Of a stretch of DNA of 64,000 nt, positions 1 through 8,533 are shown in pieces; the first letter of the stretch is position 1, and each line of letters begins with the position of its first letter. This DNA comes from Mycobacterium sp. (GTDB lineage Bacteria; Actinomycetota; Actinomycetes; Mycobacteriales; Mycobacteriaceae): contig JAGQTU010000009.1 of NCBI GenBank assembly GCA_020438865.1, positions 1 through 64,000 on the forward strand. Direction: 5' to 3'. The notes under the pieces were generated by a model. That model was not told the origin of the DNA and searched no databases. It saw only the letters and a program-made list of their open reading frames with translations. The translations under genes were made by a program, and so were the position numbers.

Positions 1-67
1 ATCGGCCGCGCAACCACGCCTTGACAGCTGGCATCGGCTGATTTGCCCCAACGCTTTTGGCTGTCAC

Positions 68-73
68 TAGGCT
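68..73 (+). promoter_or_regulatory. -10 box, leaderless start
   Basis: TAGGCT matches the mycobacterial TAnnnT -10 element and lies six bases before the ATG at 80, so transcription should begin at or next to the start codon. No Shine-Dalgarno sequence is present. No convincing -35 is seen at normal spacing; a TTGACA at 21-26 is too far away. Confidence 0.55.
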
Positions 74-79
74 GGCGAC

Positions 80-433
80 ATGACCGAACCGGTCGATCCC
101 TCCGTACCGCCGAGCGGCGCCGGATGCGTCGAATGCGACGCCGCCGGCGGTTGGTGGGTGTGCCTGCGCCGGTGCGCCGCATGCGGGCACATCGGTTGCT
201 GTGACGACTCCCCCATGCGCCACGCCGCCGCCCACTGGCGCGGCAGCGGCCACCCGATCATCCGCTCGTTCTCGCCGGGCGAGGACTGGTTCTGGGACTA
301 TCGGAGCAACCGCTACTACCAGGGTCCGGAACTCACCCCGCCGGAAAGCCGGCCGCTGGACGAGACCGTTCCCGGCCCACGCGGCCGGGTACCCGCCGAC
401 TGGGCGGAGATCCTGCGCAACCGGGCGGACTGA
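80..433 (+). CDS. UBP-type zinc finger protein
   Basis: Encodes 117 residues forming one UBP (ubiquitin-hydrolase-type) zinc finger. The zinc ligands are visible as Cys16/Cys19, Cys28/Cys32/Cys35, Cys40/Cys41 and the histidines in HAAAHW and SGHP (residues 48-58). In eukaryotes this fold binds ubiquitin C-termini; in actinobacteria such stand-alone proteins have no established function, so no role is assigned. The start is chosen because a -10 box lies six bases upstream, giving a leaderless message. The 3' part overlaps, on the other strand, the end of the gene reading 735 to 316. Confidence 0.85.
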   Translation: MTEPVDPSVPPSGAGCVECDAAGGWWVCLRRCAACGHIGCCDDSPMRHAAAHWRGSGHPIIRSFSPGEDWFWDYRSNRYYQGPELTPPESRPLDETVPGPRGRVPADWAEILRNRAD

Positions 434-735
434 ACCTGCTCCTCGCCGTCCTCGCGGCGCAGACAGACCACGGCGTCGATGCCGTCGCGGCCGCCGAGCG
501 TTCCGAACGCGTCGTCGTCGATCACGACCCGCTTCTTGCGCAGCACCGACGAGCCACATGCGACGAAGGCCACCGGCGCACCCTCGTGATCCCGGGAGAC
601 CCGCACCGAGTCGCTGAAGTGCAAGCCGATCTCACACTGGTCGAAGACGACGAGGTAGCGAATGGTGAACAGCCAGCTGGCATCCGATCGCTGCTCACCG
701 CGGACGATCAACGTGTCGTCAGCGAACCGCGCCAT
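316..735 (-). CDS. hypothetical protein
   Basis: About 139 residues, not assigned to a family. Roughly the first 100 residues look like a folded protein of alternating strands (RYLVVFDQCEIGLHF, PVAFVACGS) with an acidic segment after it. The last 35 residues are antisense to the zinc-finger gene and are Arg/Ser/Gly-rich, so the true end may be nearer 434 if there is a frameshift. Start chosen at ATG 735 with a GGAGG about 11 bases upstream; a GTG at 777 is the alternative. The gene converges on its left neighbour. Confidence 0.5.
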   Translation of the reverse strand: MARFADDTLIVRGEQRSDASWLFTIRYLVVFDQCEIGLHFSDSVRVSRDHEGAPVAFVACGSSVLRKKRVVIDDDAFGTLGGRDGIDAVVCLRREDGEEQVQSARLRRISAQSAGTRPRGPGTVSSSGRLSGGVSSGPW

Positions 736-786
736 CCATCGATGGTCCTCCGACCGACCGGCGATGCGTGGGAGCACACGCCGTGC

Positions 787-1182
787 TCAGCCCGAAAGTC
801 CGGCTCGCTCCATCTCTTTGCCGAATTCGACGGCCATTTTCTCGGCGAAGGCGGTGACGGCCCGCAGTGGGCGCAGCATGACGGTGAACTCGTCGATGAG
901 GCCGTCCTCGTCGACGTGGAGGAAGTCGCAGCCGTTGATGTCCAGGTCGCCGACCTTGGCGGTGAACACCAACGCATGGTCGGCGGCGCCCGGCGCGCCG
1001 ATCTCCCGCACATAGGTCAGATCTTCGAAAACCCGGGAGACCGCCCGCAGGATGATCGCCACGGTGTCACGGCCGCGGTAGGGCTTGTGGGCGATGGGGC
1101 TGCGGAACACCACGTCCTCGGCGAACAGCGCGGGCAGAGCGTCGAAGTCACGGGCCTCGACGGCGGCGCGAAAGGCATGCAT
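787..1182 (-). CDS. NTF2-like (SnoaL-type) protein
   Basis: 131 residues with the pattern of the NTF2-like cone fold: an N-terminal helix (AFRAAVEARDFDALPALFAEDVVF), a 'SPIAHKPYRGRD' loop, and beta strands ending in GDLDINGCDFLHVDEDGLIDEFTVMLRP. Members include steroid isomerases, polyketide cyclases and many uncharacterised proteins; no catalytic set can be assigned here. It lies 35 bases downstream of the TetR gene on the same strand and may be co-transcribed with it. Confidence 0.75.
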   Translation of the reverse strand: MHAFRAAVEARDFDALPALFAEDVVFRSPIAHKPYRGRDTVAIILRAVSRVFEDLTYVREIGAPGAADHALVFTAKVGDLDINGCDFLHVDEDGLIDEFTVMLRPLRAVTAFAEKMAVEFGKEMERAGLSG

Positions 1183-1217
1183 GTGGTCAGCATGCCACGG
1201 GCGCTCCGCCGGAATTG

Positions 1218-1817
1218 CTAGTCCGCGGCGACACCCTCACGCAGCGACCGCAGGGCGGTGCTGCACAGCCGGGTCAGTTCGTCGAGCGAACGGTCCGTCC
1301 CGACCATCCACATCTCCATCGCCCCGAAGACGGCCGCGGCGATGCAGCGCGCGGTGACGATGGTGTGCAGCCGCTCGTCTCCCGCCGCGCTGTCCGCACC
1401 GCGGGAGAGCTGTTCGACGATGGCGTCGGCGAAGTCCGCCTCCAGTTGCCGGGTGTGCCGGACGATGCGCCCCGGGTCGAGTTCCCGGGCCCGCAGGGCG
1501 GCGATCTGGGTGACCGCCTCGGTGTCGTAGGGGAACGCGAAGATCGCCGATTGCACCGACTCGAGGATCGACTCCTGCGGTGAGCGCTCCAGCAGCGCGG
1601 TACGGAACCACTGGAGGCCGGCGTCGTAGTCCGCGAACAGCAGGTCGTGCTTGGACGCGAAGTGGCGATAGAAGGTGCGCAGCGACACCCCGGCGTCGGC
1701 GGCGATCTGCTCGGCCGAGGTGTCTTCGACGCCCTGCGCCAGGAACCGGACGAGCGCGGCGCGACGCAGGGCGTCGCGGGTGCGCTCGCTGCGCGCGGTG
1801 TGGGCGGGCCGGACCAT
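1218..1817 (-). CDS. TetR-family transcriptional regulator
   Basis: 199 residues. The N-terminal helix-turn-helix is clear (residues about 12-58: RDALRRAALVRFLAQG..TSAEQIAADAGVSLRTFYRHFASKHDLLF), followed by a helical ligand-binding domain of usual TetR size. It is divergent from the small membrane protein at 1891, and a near-perfect 20-bp dyad lies between them, so it probably represses that gene and itself. Ligand unknown. Confidence 0.9.
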   Translation of the reverse strand: MVRPAHTARSERTRDALRRAALVRFLAQGVEDTSAEQIAADAGVSLRTFYRHFASKHDLLFADYDAGLQWFRTALLERSPQESILESVQSAIFAFPYDTEAVTQIAALRARELDPGRIVRHTRQLEADFADAIVEQLSRGADSAAGDERLHTIVTARCIAAAVFGAMEMWMVGTDRSLDELTRLCSTALRSLREGVAAD

Positions 1818-1839
1818 GCGGAGGAACCTACCCCAGTAC

Positions 1840-1859
1840 TTTCGTCAAAATTGACGAAA
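1840..1859. promoter_or_regulatory. dyad operator, likely TetR site
   Basis: TTTCGTCAA-AA-TTGACGAAA: two 9-bp arms that pair perfectly around a two-base centre. It sits between the divergent TetR gene and the membrane-protein gene, just upstream of the -10 box of the latter. Sequence is unlike the TACTGTAA dyads further right, so this is a separate circuit. Confidence 0.75.
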
Positions 1860-1876
1860 CTGCGCCGAGATGTCCC

Positions 1877-1882
1877 TAGACT
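1877..1882 (+). promoter_or_regulatory. -10 box, leaderless start
   Basis: TAGACT, eight bases before ATG 1891. A TTGACG at 1851-1856, inside the TetR dyad, could be the -35 although the 20-bp spacing is long. The placement favours ATG 1891 over an in-frame start at 1870, which lies upstream of this box. Confidence 0.5.
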
Positions 1883-1890
1883 CGTCGTCC

Positions 1891-2370
1891 ATGACGCTAA
1901 TCGTTCACGCAGTGCTGGCAGTCATCGTCATCGGCCTGATCATCTGGTCGAACCCCGCTATCTTCCGGCGCCCGGCCAGTGGCCCGGCGTTCAGCGGGCT
2001 CGAGATCATCTACTACCTGGTCGGCATCGCGTCGGTGGTGTTGGGCTGGTACTTCAACATCAAGTTCGTCCAGCAGTACGCCGACGGAACGGGCAACGTC
2101 TTCACCGGCAGCGGAAGCTGGTGGCAGTTCATCTCACTCGGCTATGCCAATCCGGCGGCGGGTTCGGCCAGCCAGGACTACACCATTGGCAACGTGATCC
2201 TGCTGCCGCTGTTCACCATCGTCGACGGGTACCGCCGTGGGGTGCGCCGGCCCTGGCTGTACTTCGTGTCGAGCCTGTTCACCAGTTTCGCCTTCGCGTG
2301 GGCGTTCTATCTCGCCACCGTCGAACGGCAGCGGCTGCACGAGAAGTCGCGACAGGCGGTGGCCGCCTAA
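1891..2370 (+). CDS. DUF2834-like integral membrane protein
   Basis: 159 residues with about four hydrophobic segments: residues 3-20 (IVHAVLAVIVIGLIIW), a central segment (EIIYYLVGIASVVLGWYF), one around NVILLPLFTIVDGYRRG, and the last (WLYFVSSLFTSFAFAWAFYLA). The layout resembles DUF2834 membrane proteins of unknown function; the family call is tentative. The start at 1891 is preferred because the -10 box lies eight bases before it. Likely repressed by the divergent TetR protein. Confidence 0.75.
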   Translation: MTLIVHAVLAVIVIGLIIWSNPAIFRRPASGPAFSGLEIIYYLVGIASVVLGWYFNIKFVQQYADGTGNVFTGSGSWWQFISLGYANPAAGSASQDYTIGNVILLPLFTIVDGYRRGVRRPWLYFVSSLFTSFAFAWAFYLATVERQRLHEKSRQAVAA

Positions 2371-2379
2371 CTCACGCGG

Positions 2380-3411
2380 TCAGGCGCCGCTGCGCACCTC
2401 ATCGAGGAAGGCGCGAACGGTCGCCTCCGGCGTCCCGGCGGGCAACCCCACCATCACCCGGTCGATGATGCCGTCGCAGCGCGCCGTCAACGCGGCGGCC
2501 AATTCGTCGACGGGCGCGACGACGGCGAAGGTCTCGAGGATCTCGTCGTTGATCAGGTCGGCCATCGCGTCCCACCGGCCGTCGAGCGAGAGCCGGTGCA
2601 GTTCGGTCTGCAGCTCACCCCAGCCGTGCAGTTCGAGCACCTTGCGGTAGGCCGGCGTCGAGGCGTAGAACGCGATCTGCTTGCGGGTGCCCGCCGCGGC
2701 CGCCGCCATCTCCGCCTCGTCGACACCGGTGACCACGAACACCGGGCAGAACATCTGGACGTCCTCGCGGCTGCGGCCCGACTTGGCCAGGCCGCGCTGC
2801 AACGCCGGGATGGTCACCTCGTCGAAGTACCGCTTGGTGGTGAAGGCGTGCGCGACCATCCCGTCGGTCACCTCACCGCACAACTCCGTCATGAGTTCTC
2901 CGACGGCGGCCACCAGGATCTTCGGCGTGCCGTACGGCTGCGGCTCGGGGACGAACATCGGCGTCATGAGCCGATGGGTGTAGAAGTCGCCCTCGAAGCT
3001 CAGCTTGGTGCCGTTGTGCCAGCAGTCCCAGATCGCCTGCAGCGCAAGGACGAACTCGCGCATCCGCTTGACCGGCTGGCTCCACGGCATGCTGAACCGC
3101 TTCTCGATGTGCGGCTTGATCTGCGTGCCCAGCCCCAGCAACAACCGACCCCGCGAGTACTCCTGCAGATCCCAGCCGACGTTGGCCACCGTCATCGGGT
3201 TGCGCGCGAACGCGACCGCAATGCTGGTGCCCAACTCCACCCGCGCGGTGTGCTCGGCGGCCAGGGTGAGCGGCAGGAACGGGTCGTGGCTGATCTCGGC
3301 GGTCCAGCAGCCGTCGTAGCCGAGATGCTCGACGTCGCGGGCCGCCGCGGCGACGTCGGCCAGTCGGGTCATCACCCCGCGGTCGACCTTGAGACCGCCG
3401 CCCGCGCCCAT
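2380..3411 (-). CDS. LLM-class F420-dependent oxidoreductase
   Basis: About 343 residues of a luciferase-like TIM barrel, resembling the TIGR03617 group of F420-linked mycobacterial oxidoreductases. Family landmarks include the N-terminal 'DVEHLGYDGCWTAEISHDPFLPL', 'VELGTSIAVAFARNPMTVAN' and 'RLLLGLGTQIKPHIE'. Such proteins transfer hydride between F420 and organic substrates; the substrate here is unknown. ATG 3411 is preferred, as the 3435 start would run into the dyad at 3424-3442. Divergent from the acyl-CoA carboxylase gene. Confidence 0.85.
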   Translation of the reverse strand: MGAGGGLKVDRGVMTRLADVAAAARDVEHLGYDGCWTAEISHDPFLPLTLAAEHTARVELGTSIAVAFARNPMTVANVGWDLQEYSRGRLLLGLGTQIKPHIEKRFSMPWSQPVKRMREFVLALQAIWDCWHNGTKLSFEGDFYTHRLMTPMFVPEPQPYGTPKILVAAVGELMTELCGEVTDGMVAHAFTTKRYFDEVTIPALQRGLAKSGRSREDVQMFCPVFVVTGVDEAEMAAAAAGTRKQIAFYASTPAYRKVLELHGWGELQTELHRLSLDGRWDAMADLINDEILETFAVVAPVDELAAALTARCDGIIDRVMVGLPAGTPEATVRAFLDEVRSGA

Positions 3412-3423
3412 GTCGGCAGACGC

Positions 3424-3442
3424 TACAGTAAGCAATTCAGTA
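3424..3442. promoter_or_regulatory. regulon dyad site 1
   Basis: TACAGTAA-GCA-ATTCAGTA, matching TACTGTAA-N3-TTACAGTA at 13 of 16 arm positions. It lies between the divergent LLM oxidoreductase (start 3411) and carboxylase (start 3471) genes. Confidence 0.6.
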
Positions 3443-3470
3443 TGGTCAACGCCGCCGTGAGGACGTACCG

Positions 3471-4967
3471 ATGAGCAACGCGCAGGACTGGCAGGAGACG
3501 CTGCACGACCTGAGTCGCCGGCGGCAGCACGCGCACGAGATGGGTGGCGACGAGCGACTGGCCAAGCATCACGCGAAGGGAAAGCTGGACGCCCGCGCCC
3601 GCATCGACCATCTGCTCGACCCGGGGACCTTCCAGGAGTTCGGCACCCTGGTCGGTGGTGAGATCGCCGCCGACGGCATCGTCACCGGCGCCGGACGTAT
3701 CGACGGGACGCCGGTGATGGTGGGCGCCGAGGACTTCACCACCCTCGCCGGTTCGATCGGCCCGGGCGGCAACGCCAAACGCTTCCGCCTCGCGGAACTG
3801 GCTCTGCGCCAGAAGATTCCGCTGATCATGCTGCTCGAAGGCGCTGGCTTTCGGCCCCGCGGCGAGCACTACGGCCGCAGCCCCACCGACCTGATCGCCC
3901 AGGCGCAGTGTTCCGGCAAGGTGCCCACCATCTCGGCGGTGCTGGGTCCCTCGGCCGGTCACGGGGCGCTGGTCGCCCCGGTGTGCGACTTCACCATCAT
4001 GAGCGCTCAGGGCGCGATCTTCACCGCCGGTCCCCCGGTGGTCAAAGAGTCCACCGGAGAGGAGATCTCGAAAGAGGATCTCGGTGGACCCGATATCGCA
4101 CTGCGCAGCGGTGTGATCCACAACTTCGCCGAGACCGACGAGGCGGCGCTCGACGAGATCCGGCGCTACCTGTCCTACTTCCCCTCCAGCGCATGGTCTT
4201 ACCCGCCGACGCGGCTCCACGACGCGTCCGGCGAGCTGCGACCCACCCCGCAACTGCTCGACATCATCTCCCGGGAGAACCGGCGGGTCTATGACATGCG
4301 CGCGGTCCTCGACGTGGTCTTCGACGACGCCGACTGGATGGAGGTCCAGCCGCGGTTCGGGCCGGCGATCATCTGTGCGCTGGCACATCTCGGCGGCTAC
4401 CCGGTCGCGGTGGTCGCCAATCAGCCGACCAAGCTGGCCGGGTCGATCGACGCCGACGCCGCCGACAAGGCCGCGCATTTCATCATGGTCGCCGACTCCT
4501 TCCACCTACCCATCGTGTTCCTGGCCGACAACCCCGGCATGCTGCCCGGCGGCCGCTCCGAACGCAGTGGCGTACTGCGCAGTGGCGCAAGGATGTTCGC
4601 CGCCCAGACCGCGGCCACCACGCTGAAGCTCCACCTGACCCTGCGCAAGGCGTTCGGGTTCGGGTCGATGGTGATGTCGCTGCTGGGATTCGACAACCAG
4701 GTGGCGACGTTCGCCTATCCGGGCGCGACGATGGGCGCGATGAGCGCGGCCGCGCTGAGCAAGGCCACCGACGCCGACGAGAACGTCACCGAGTTACTGA
4801 AGCAGATGGAGCTCGACGCGTCGTTCCGCTCGGCGAGCACCCTGGGCTTCGACGAACTGATCTCGCCCGAGGAGACCCGCAACGCCCTGCTGCTCGCCCT
4901 TCAGCGCGGCGTCCACGCCCGGCAGGAGGCCGCACAGCCGGTGGCGCGCACCGTGATCACACCGTAG
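3471..4967 (+). CDS. acyl-CoA carboxylase beta (carboxyltransferase) subunit
   Basis: 498 residues with both halves of the biotin-dependent carboxyltransferase fold. The N half contains LEGAGFRPRGEHYGRSPTD and the acyl-CoA-site stretch VLGPSAGHGALVAPVCDF; the C half contains VVANQPTKLAGSIDADAADKAAHF and FLADNPGMLPG. It transfers carboxyl from carboxybiotin to an acyl-CoA, as in propionyl-, methylcrotonyl- or geranyl-CoA carboxylases. No biotin-carboxylase/BCCP alpha subunit is in the window, so it must borrow one. GAGGA upstream supports ATG 3471. Its end overlaps the convergent LLM gene by 11 bases. Confidence 0.9.
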   Translation: MSNAQDWQETLHDLSRRRQHAHEMGGDERLAKHHAKGKLDARARIDHLLDPGTFQEFGTLVGGEIAADGIVTGAGRIDGTPVMVGAEDFTTLAGSIGPGGNAKRFRLAELALRQKIPLIMLLEGAGFRPRGEHYGRSPTDLIAQAQCSGKVPTISAVLGPSAGHGALVAPVCDFTIMSAQGAIFTAGPPVVKESTGEEISKEDLGGPDIALRSGVIHNFAETDEAALDEIRRYLSYFPSSAWSYPPTRLHDASGELRPTPQLLDIISRENRRVYDMRAVLDVVFDDADWMEVQPRFGPAIICALAHLGGYPVAVVANQPTKLAGSIDADAADKAAHFIMVADSFHLPIVFLADNPGMLPGGRSERSGVLRSGARMFAAQTAATTLKLHLTLRKAFGFGSMVMSLLGFDNQVATFAYPGATMGAMSAAALSKATDADENVTELLKQMELDASFRSASTLGFDELISPEETRNALLLALQRGVHARQEAAQPVARTVITP

Positions 4968-6000
4968 CGCGGTAGGCGGCGACGATCGGCTCGAGTTCGT
5001 CGGGCGAGGCGCCGTGCATGATCAGGGCATCAGCGCCGTAGTCGAACTCCTTGCGGATCCTCTCGACGCACTGCTGCGCCGACCCGGTCGCGGAGGGCTC
5101 CAGCCATTCGTCGGGGATGAGCGTGGCGATGTGCTCGATCTGCTCGGCGGTGGCCTTGTGGTCGATGCCGCCACCGATCGACTGCACGACGGAGTCGGCC
5201 CGGAACCGTTCCAGCACAGCGGGATCCCAGTCGTTGGTCTTCACCATCAGATCGCCGTAGCCCTGCAGGTAGGTGGCCAGCCGGGCCACGGTCTTCTTCA
5301 GCCGCAACTCCTCGGGTAGATGGTCGCCGACGGTGGCGAAGCACGACCACACCCGCACACTGTCGGGGTCACGGCCGGCCTGCTCGGCGGCATCCTTGAC
5401 CGTCTTCACGCACCGCTGCAGGGTCTCCGGGGTGAAGTAGGTGTGCAGGATGACATCGTCGAACACCCGCCCGCCGAGCTTGAGGGTGTTCGGCCCGAAC
5501 GCCACCAGGGCCAGCCGGATGTCCTCGCGGAAGTCCGGATCGAGGAACAGGATCTGGTACTTCCCGATCGGGCCGTCGTGGTTGAAGATCATCTCGCCTC
5601 GCCACAGCCGGCGCATCACGTGCGCGAAGTCCTCCATCTGTGCGGTGGTCACCGCGGGGATGCCGAACGCCGAGTAGATGGCGCCGATTCCGCGGCCGAT
5701 CCCCAACGTGAACCGGCCACCGGAGAGCCGGTGCATCGTGGTGGCCCACGATCCGGTGATCAGCGGATGACGGGTGTTGTGATTGGTTGCGGCCGTGGCG
5801 ATCTGCATCCGGCTGGTGACGGCGCAGGCGGCGCCGGTCAGTGACGACGCCTCCTTGACGTTCCAGCGCTCGGAGATGAACCCGGTGCCGAAGCCGAGTT
5901 CCTCGCCGCGGCGGGCCTCGTCCATCAGCGTCGCGGGGCCCTCCCCGCCGGCGCCGGCCAGCAGGTAGTAGCCGAGCTCGTCCAGCACGCGTTCAGTCAC
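4957..6000 (-). CDS. LLM-class F420-dependent oxidoreductase
   Basis: 347 residues of a luciferase-like TIM barrel, resembling the TIGR03857 group. Landmarks: 'RRGEELGFGTGFISERWNVKEA', 'ATAATNHNTRHPLITGSWATTMHRLSGGR' and 'FTLGIGRGIGAIY'. The GTG start at 6000 is chosen because it overlaps the TGA of the preceding gene (GTGA), the pattern of translational coupling. It is the last gene of the six-gene minus-strand operon that begins at 10596. Substrate unknown. Confidence 0.88.
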   Translation of the reverse strand: MTERVLDELGYYLLAGAGGEGPATLMDEARRGEELGFGTGFISERWNVKEASSLTGAACAVTSRMQIATAATNHNTRHPLITGSWATTMHRLSGGRFTLGIGRGIGAIYSAFGIPAVTTAQMEDFAHVMRRLWRGEMIFNHDGPIGKYQILFLDPDFREDIRLALVAFGPNTLKLGGRVFDDVILHTYFTPETLQRCVKTVKDAAEQAGRDPDSVRVWSCFATVGDHLPEELRLKKTVARLATYLQGYGDLMVKTNDWDPAVLERFRADSVVQSIGGGIDHKATAEQIEHIATLIPDEWLEPSATGSAQQCVERIRKEFDYGADALIMHGASPDELEPIVAAYRATV

Positions 6001-6371
6001 TGCCACACTCCTTGCTTGTAGCCACAGTTCCACACCTCGGTGATCCGGCCGTCGACCACCCGGAAGATCTCCATACTGCCGATGGTGATCTCGGTGCCGT
6101 CCTTGAGCCGCATCGGCGACTGGTAGACCAGGCCGACGTGCTCACCGTCGTCGCCGACGACGATCAGGTTCAGGTCGAAGCGGATGTCGTCGAACATCTC
6201 CCACGTGTCGACAACGCGGCGGACCGCCTCCTCGTGGGTGAGCACGTGCACCTCGCCCACCTCGTGGCGGGTCACGGTGTCGCCCAGCAGTTCCTCGGCG
6301 AGCGCGAAGTCCTTGGTGTTCCACACCACGAGGTTGTACAGCTCGACCACCTCGCGGGCCGTCCGGGTCAT
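5997..6371 (-). CDS. NTF2-like (SnoaL-type) protein
   Basis: 124 residues of the NTF2-like fold: REVVELYNLVVWNTKDFALAEELLGDTVTRHEVG at the N-terminus and 'TIGSMEIFRVVDGRITEVWNCGYKQG' at the end. Start at ATG 6371 overlaps the stop of the kinase gene (ATGA), and its own stop overlaps the GTG of the LLM gene. Coupling to both neighbours points to a shared pathway, perhaps as an isomerase, dehydratase or binding protein; the exact role is not visible. Confidence 0.85.
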   Translation of the reverse strand: MTRTAREVVELYNLVVWNTKDFALAEELLGDTVTRHEVGEVHVLTHEEAVRRVVDTWEMFDDIRFDLNLIVVGDDGEHVGLVYQSPMRLKDGTEITIGSMEIFRVVDGRITEVWNCGYKQGVWQ

Positions 6372-7417
6372 CCGAACTCCTCGAGGGCGTCGATGTCGTC
6401 GATGGCTGCCACCGCCCGGTCGGTCAGCGTCAGGCACAGGGCCCGGGACCGCTGCGGCAGCGCGTCCCAGCCGATCAGGGTGATCACCGGCAGCACGATC
6501 AGGTAGGCGACGGCGAGACGGTAGTGCCGCCAGGCCTCGTCGAACGAATAGCCGACGACCCCAAGCTGTTCCAGGTAGCGCCGAACCAGCTCCTCGTCAT
6601 GGCCGCGCCGGACGTCGACGGGCAGGCCCTGGCTGACCAGATAGGCGATATCATTGGCGCCGGCCCCGACACAGGTGAACTGGAAGTCCACCACCTTGAG
6701 CCGGTCACCGTCGAAGAACATGTTGTCGGCGCGGATGTCGCCATGCAGCAGCATCGAGCGCTCGGTCAACGCGGCCAGGGCTCTCGGCGCGTGCTCGACA
6801 AAGTGCTCGGCGAAACGGGCGACGGCGGGCGGCACCGAGGCCGTGGTGTGCTCGCGGTAGATCTCCCAGCCGGGCGCGAACGCCGGCACCAGAAGATCCC
6901 GGACAGCCGGCATGTCGAGCGCGGGGAACGACTGCAGCACAGCGCTGTTCGACGGCTCCAGCGACCAGGAGTGCAGACCGGCCAGGGCCGAGATGGCCAG
7001 CTGCGCCCGCTGCATGGACAGGCCGGCCAGGTGGTCGGCGTTGTCCCAGTCCCCCAGGTCCTCCAGCAGCAGCACGAAGTCGACAGAGTTCTCCGCCATC
7101 CGCGCGACATAGACCCGCGGCGTGCCCATCGGCGCCCGACCGGCGACCTGCGAATAGAAGGCGAGTTCGCGACGGTAACCGCCGAGCAGTTCCATGGCAC
7201 CGCGCGCCTCGGACTGCGCGGGCAGCTTGGCGATCAACGTGGGGGGCACCCCCTCGCCGCCGGACAGATGGAGTCGGTACAGCAGGGCCGAGAAGCCGCT
7301 GTCCTCCGCGATGCGTTCGGCCACCACGTCGGTGACCTGCACACCCAGCGCCTCGGTGAGCCAGTCCCGGTCGACGGCCTCGATCCCGGACGGTACCGAC
7401 ACGGGAGCAGACGCCAT
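6368..7417 (-). CDS. APH-fold phosphotransferase
   Basis: 349 residues of an aminoglycoside-phosphotransferase-like kinase, close to the ecdysteroid-kinase-like branch common in actinobacterial sterol and lipid loci. The catalytic loop is MLLHGDIRADNMFFDG and the metal-binding motif is VVDFQF; the adenine-side lysine is in TLIAKLPAQ. It probably phosphorylates a hydroxyl of a small hydrophobic substrate rather than an antibiotic. ATG 7417 gives the normal length and leaves 11 bases to the hydrolase gene upstream. It is translationally coupled to the NTF2-like gene. Confidence 0.85.
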   Translation of the reverse strand: MASAPVSVPSGIEAVDRDWLTEALGVQVTDVVAERIAEDSGFSALLYRLHLSGGEGVPPTLIAKLPAQSEARGAMELLGGYRRELAFYSQVAGRAPMGTPRVYVARMAENSVDFVLLLEDLGDWDNADHLAGLSMQRAQLAISALAGLHSWSLEPSNSAVLQSFPALDMPAVRDLLVPAFAPGWEIYREHTTASVPPAVARFAEHFVEHAPRALAALTERSMLLHGDIRADNMFFDGDRLKVVDFQFTCVGAGANDIAYLVSQGLPVDVRRGHDEELVRRYLEQLGVVGYSFDEAWRHYRLAVAYLIVLPVITLIGWDALPQRSRALCLTLTDRAVAAIDDIDALEEFG

Positions 7418-7428
7418 GGGCGGCAACC

Positions 7429-8529
7429 CTACAACTCGCGCAGGAAACGTTCGGTCTCCGCTTCCACCGAGCGAGACAGCAGATGCCCGACATGACCGCC
7501 GTCGTGCCAGTGCAGCCGGCCGCCCCACCGCTCGTGCAGCGCGAGTGCGCTCTGCCGGTAGGCCATCTGGTCGTGCCAGGCCCCGACGATCAGCCGTCGC
7601 TCGGGCGGCGCAGCGGGCTCGATCGCCAGCGGGTCGATCACCGAGGTCAGATCGGCCACGACATCGGATGCCAGGGCCGCACCGACGACGTCGGCCGCCG
7701 ACCCCCAGCGATGCAAGTGGCGGGCGATCATGCCGTTCAGGCCCAGTATCGGCGTGTAGAGGGCGACCGCATCGACGCGGTCGTCGAGACCCGCGGCCAG
7801 TGCCGCGACCGCGCTGCCCAGCGACAGCCCGGACAGCGCGATCACCGACGCCTGCGGCTCGATCCACCCGATCACCGCCCGCACCTCCGACACCGCCCGG
7901 ATCATCCCGGCGACGTTGGCCATCGGGTCGGTGCCGGGGTAGGACGGCCAACGGCTCCGGCGTGGGCCGTGCCCGGGCTGGACGGGCATCGCCACATTGA
8001 ATCCGAGGTCGCGGTGGATGCGGCCGACCCTGGCGACCAGGATGTCCGACATCCCGCCCTGACCCGCGCCGTGCACCCACACCAGCCATGGGCGCGGTTC
8101 GTCGTCGTGCCGGAAGAGCACCACCTCGGCCTGCGCCGGTCCGCCATGCCCCTCGGACGCCAGCGGCTCCACCAGCCGCGGATCGTGCTCGTAGCTCATC
8201 CGCTCGTAGGACAGCACCCCGGCGTTCACCGGGCGAATCCGACTGACCTGCAACGGTTCCGGATCGCGGTGGGCACCGCGAACCCCCAGCGCCGCCAGCT
8301 CCCGTGCGGCCGCCGCGTAGTCGTCGACGGCCCGGTCCATCGTCGGCGGCGTGGACAGCAGCGTCATACCGGTGACCACCAGCTCGTCGAGGGCGACCTC
8401 GGCAGCCTGCCGTAACCCGTTGACCGACAGGGCGTTCCAGTCCGCCGACTGGCGCAGGGCGGCCACCGACCGGGGCAGCACCCCGCCGAGTTGGGTGGTC
8501 AGCCGGTGAGCATGGGCGGTCAGTCGCAT
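7429..8529 (-). CDS. alpha/beta hydrolase
   Basis: 366 residues. After an N-terminal helical region of about 140 residues comes an alpha/beta hydrolase core: WLVWVHGAGQGG (oxyanion-loop HG), nucleophile elbow GLSLGS (serine), acid region PPERRLIVGAWHD and a late histidine in HDGGHVGHLL. It hydrolyses an ester or thioester. It starts four bases after the flavin monooxygenase stop, so it may cleave an ester made by that enzyme; this is inference. Confidence 0.85.
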   Translation of the reverse strand: MRLTAHAHRLTTQLGGVLPRSVAALRQSADWNALSVNGLRQAAEVALDELVVTGMTLLSTPPTMDRAVDDYAAAARELAALGVRGAHRDPEPLQVSRIRPVNAGVLSYERMSYEHDPRLVEPLASEGHGGPAQAEVVLFRHDDEPRPWLVWVHGAGQGGMSDILVARVGRIHRDLGFNVAMPVQPGHGPRRSRWPSYPGTDPMANVAGMIRAVSEVRAVIGWIEPQASVIALSGLSLGSAVAALAAGLDDRVDAVALYTPILGLNGMIARHLHRWGSAADVVGAALASDVVADLTSVIDPLAIEPAAPPERRLIVGAWHDQMAYRQSALALHERWGGRLHWHDGGHVGHLLSRSVEAETERFLREL

Positions 8530-8533
8530 CGGA

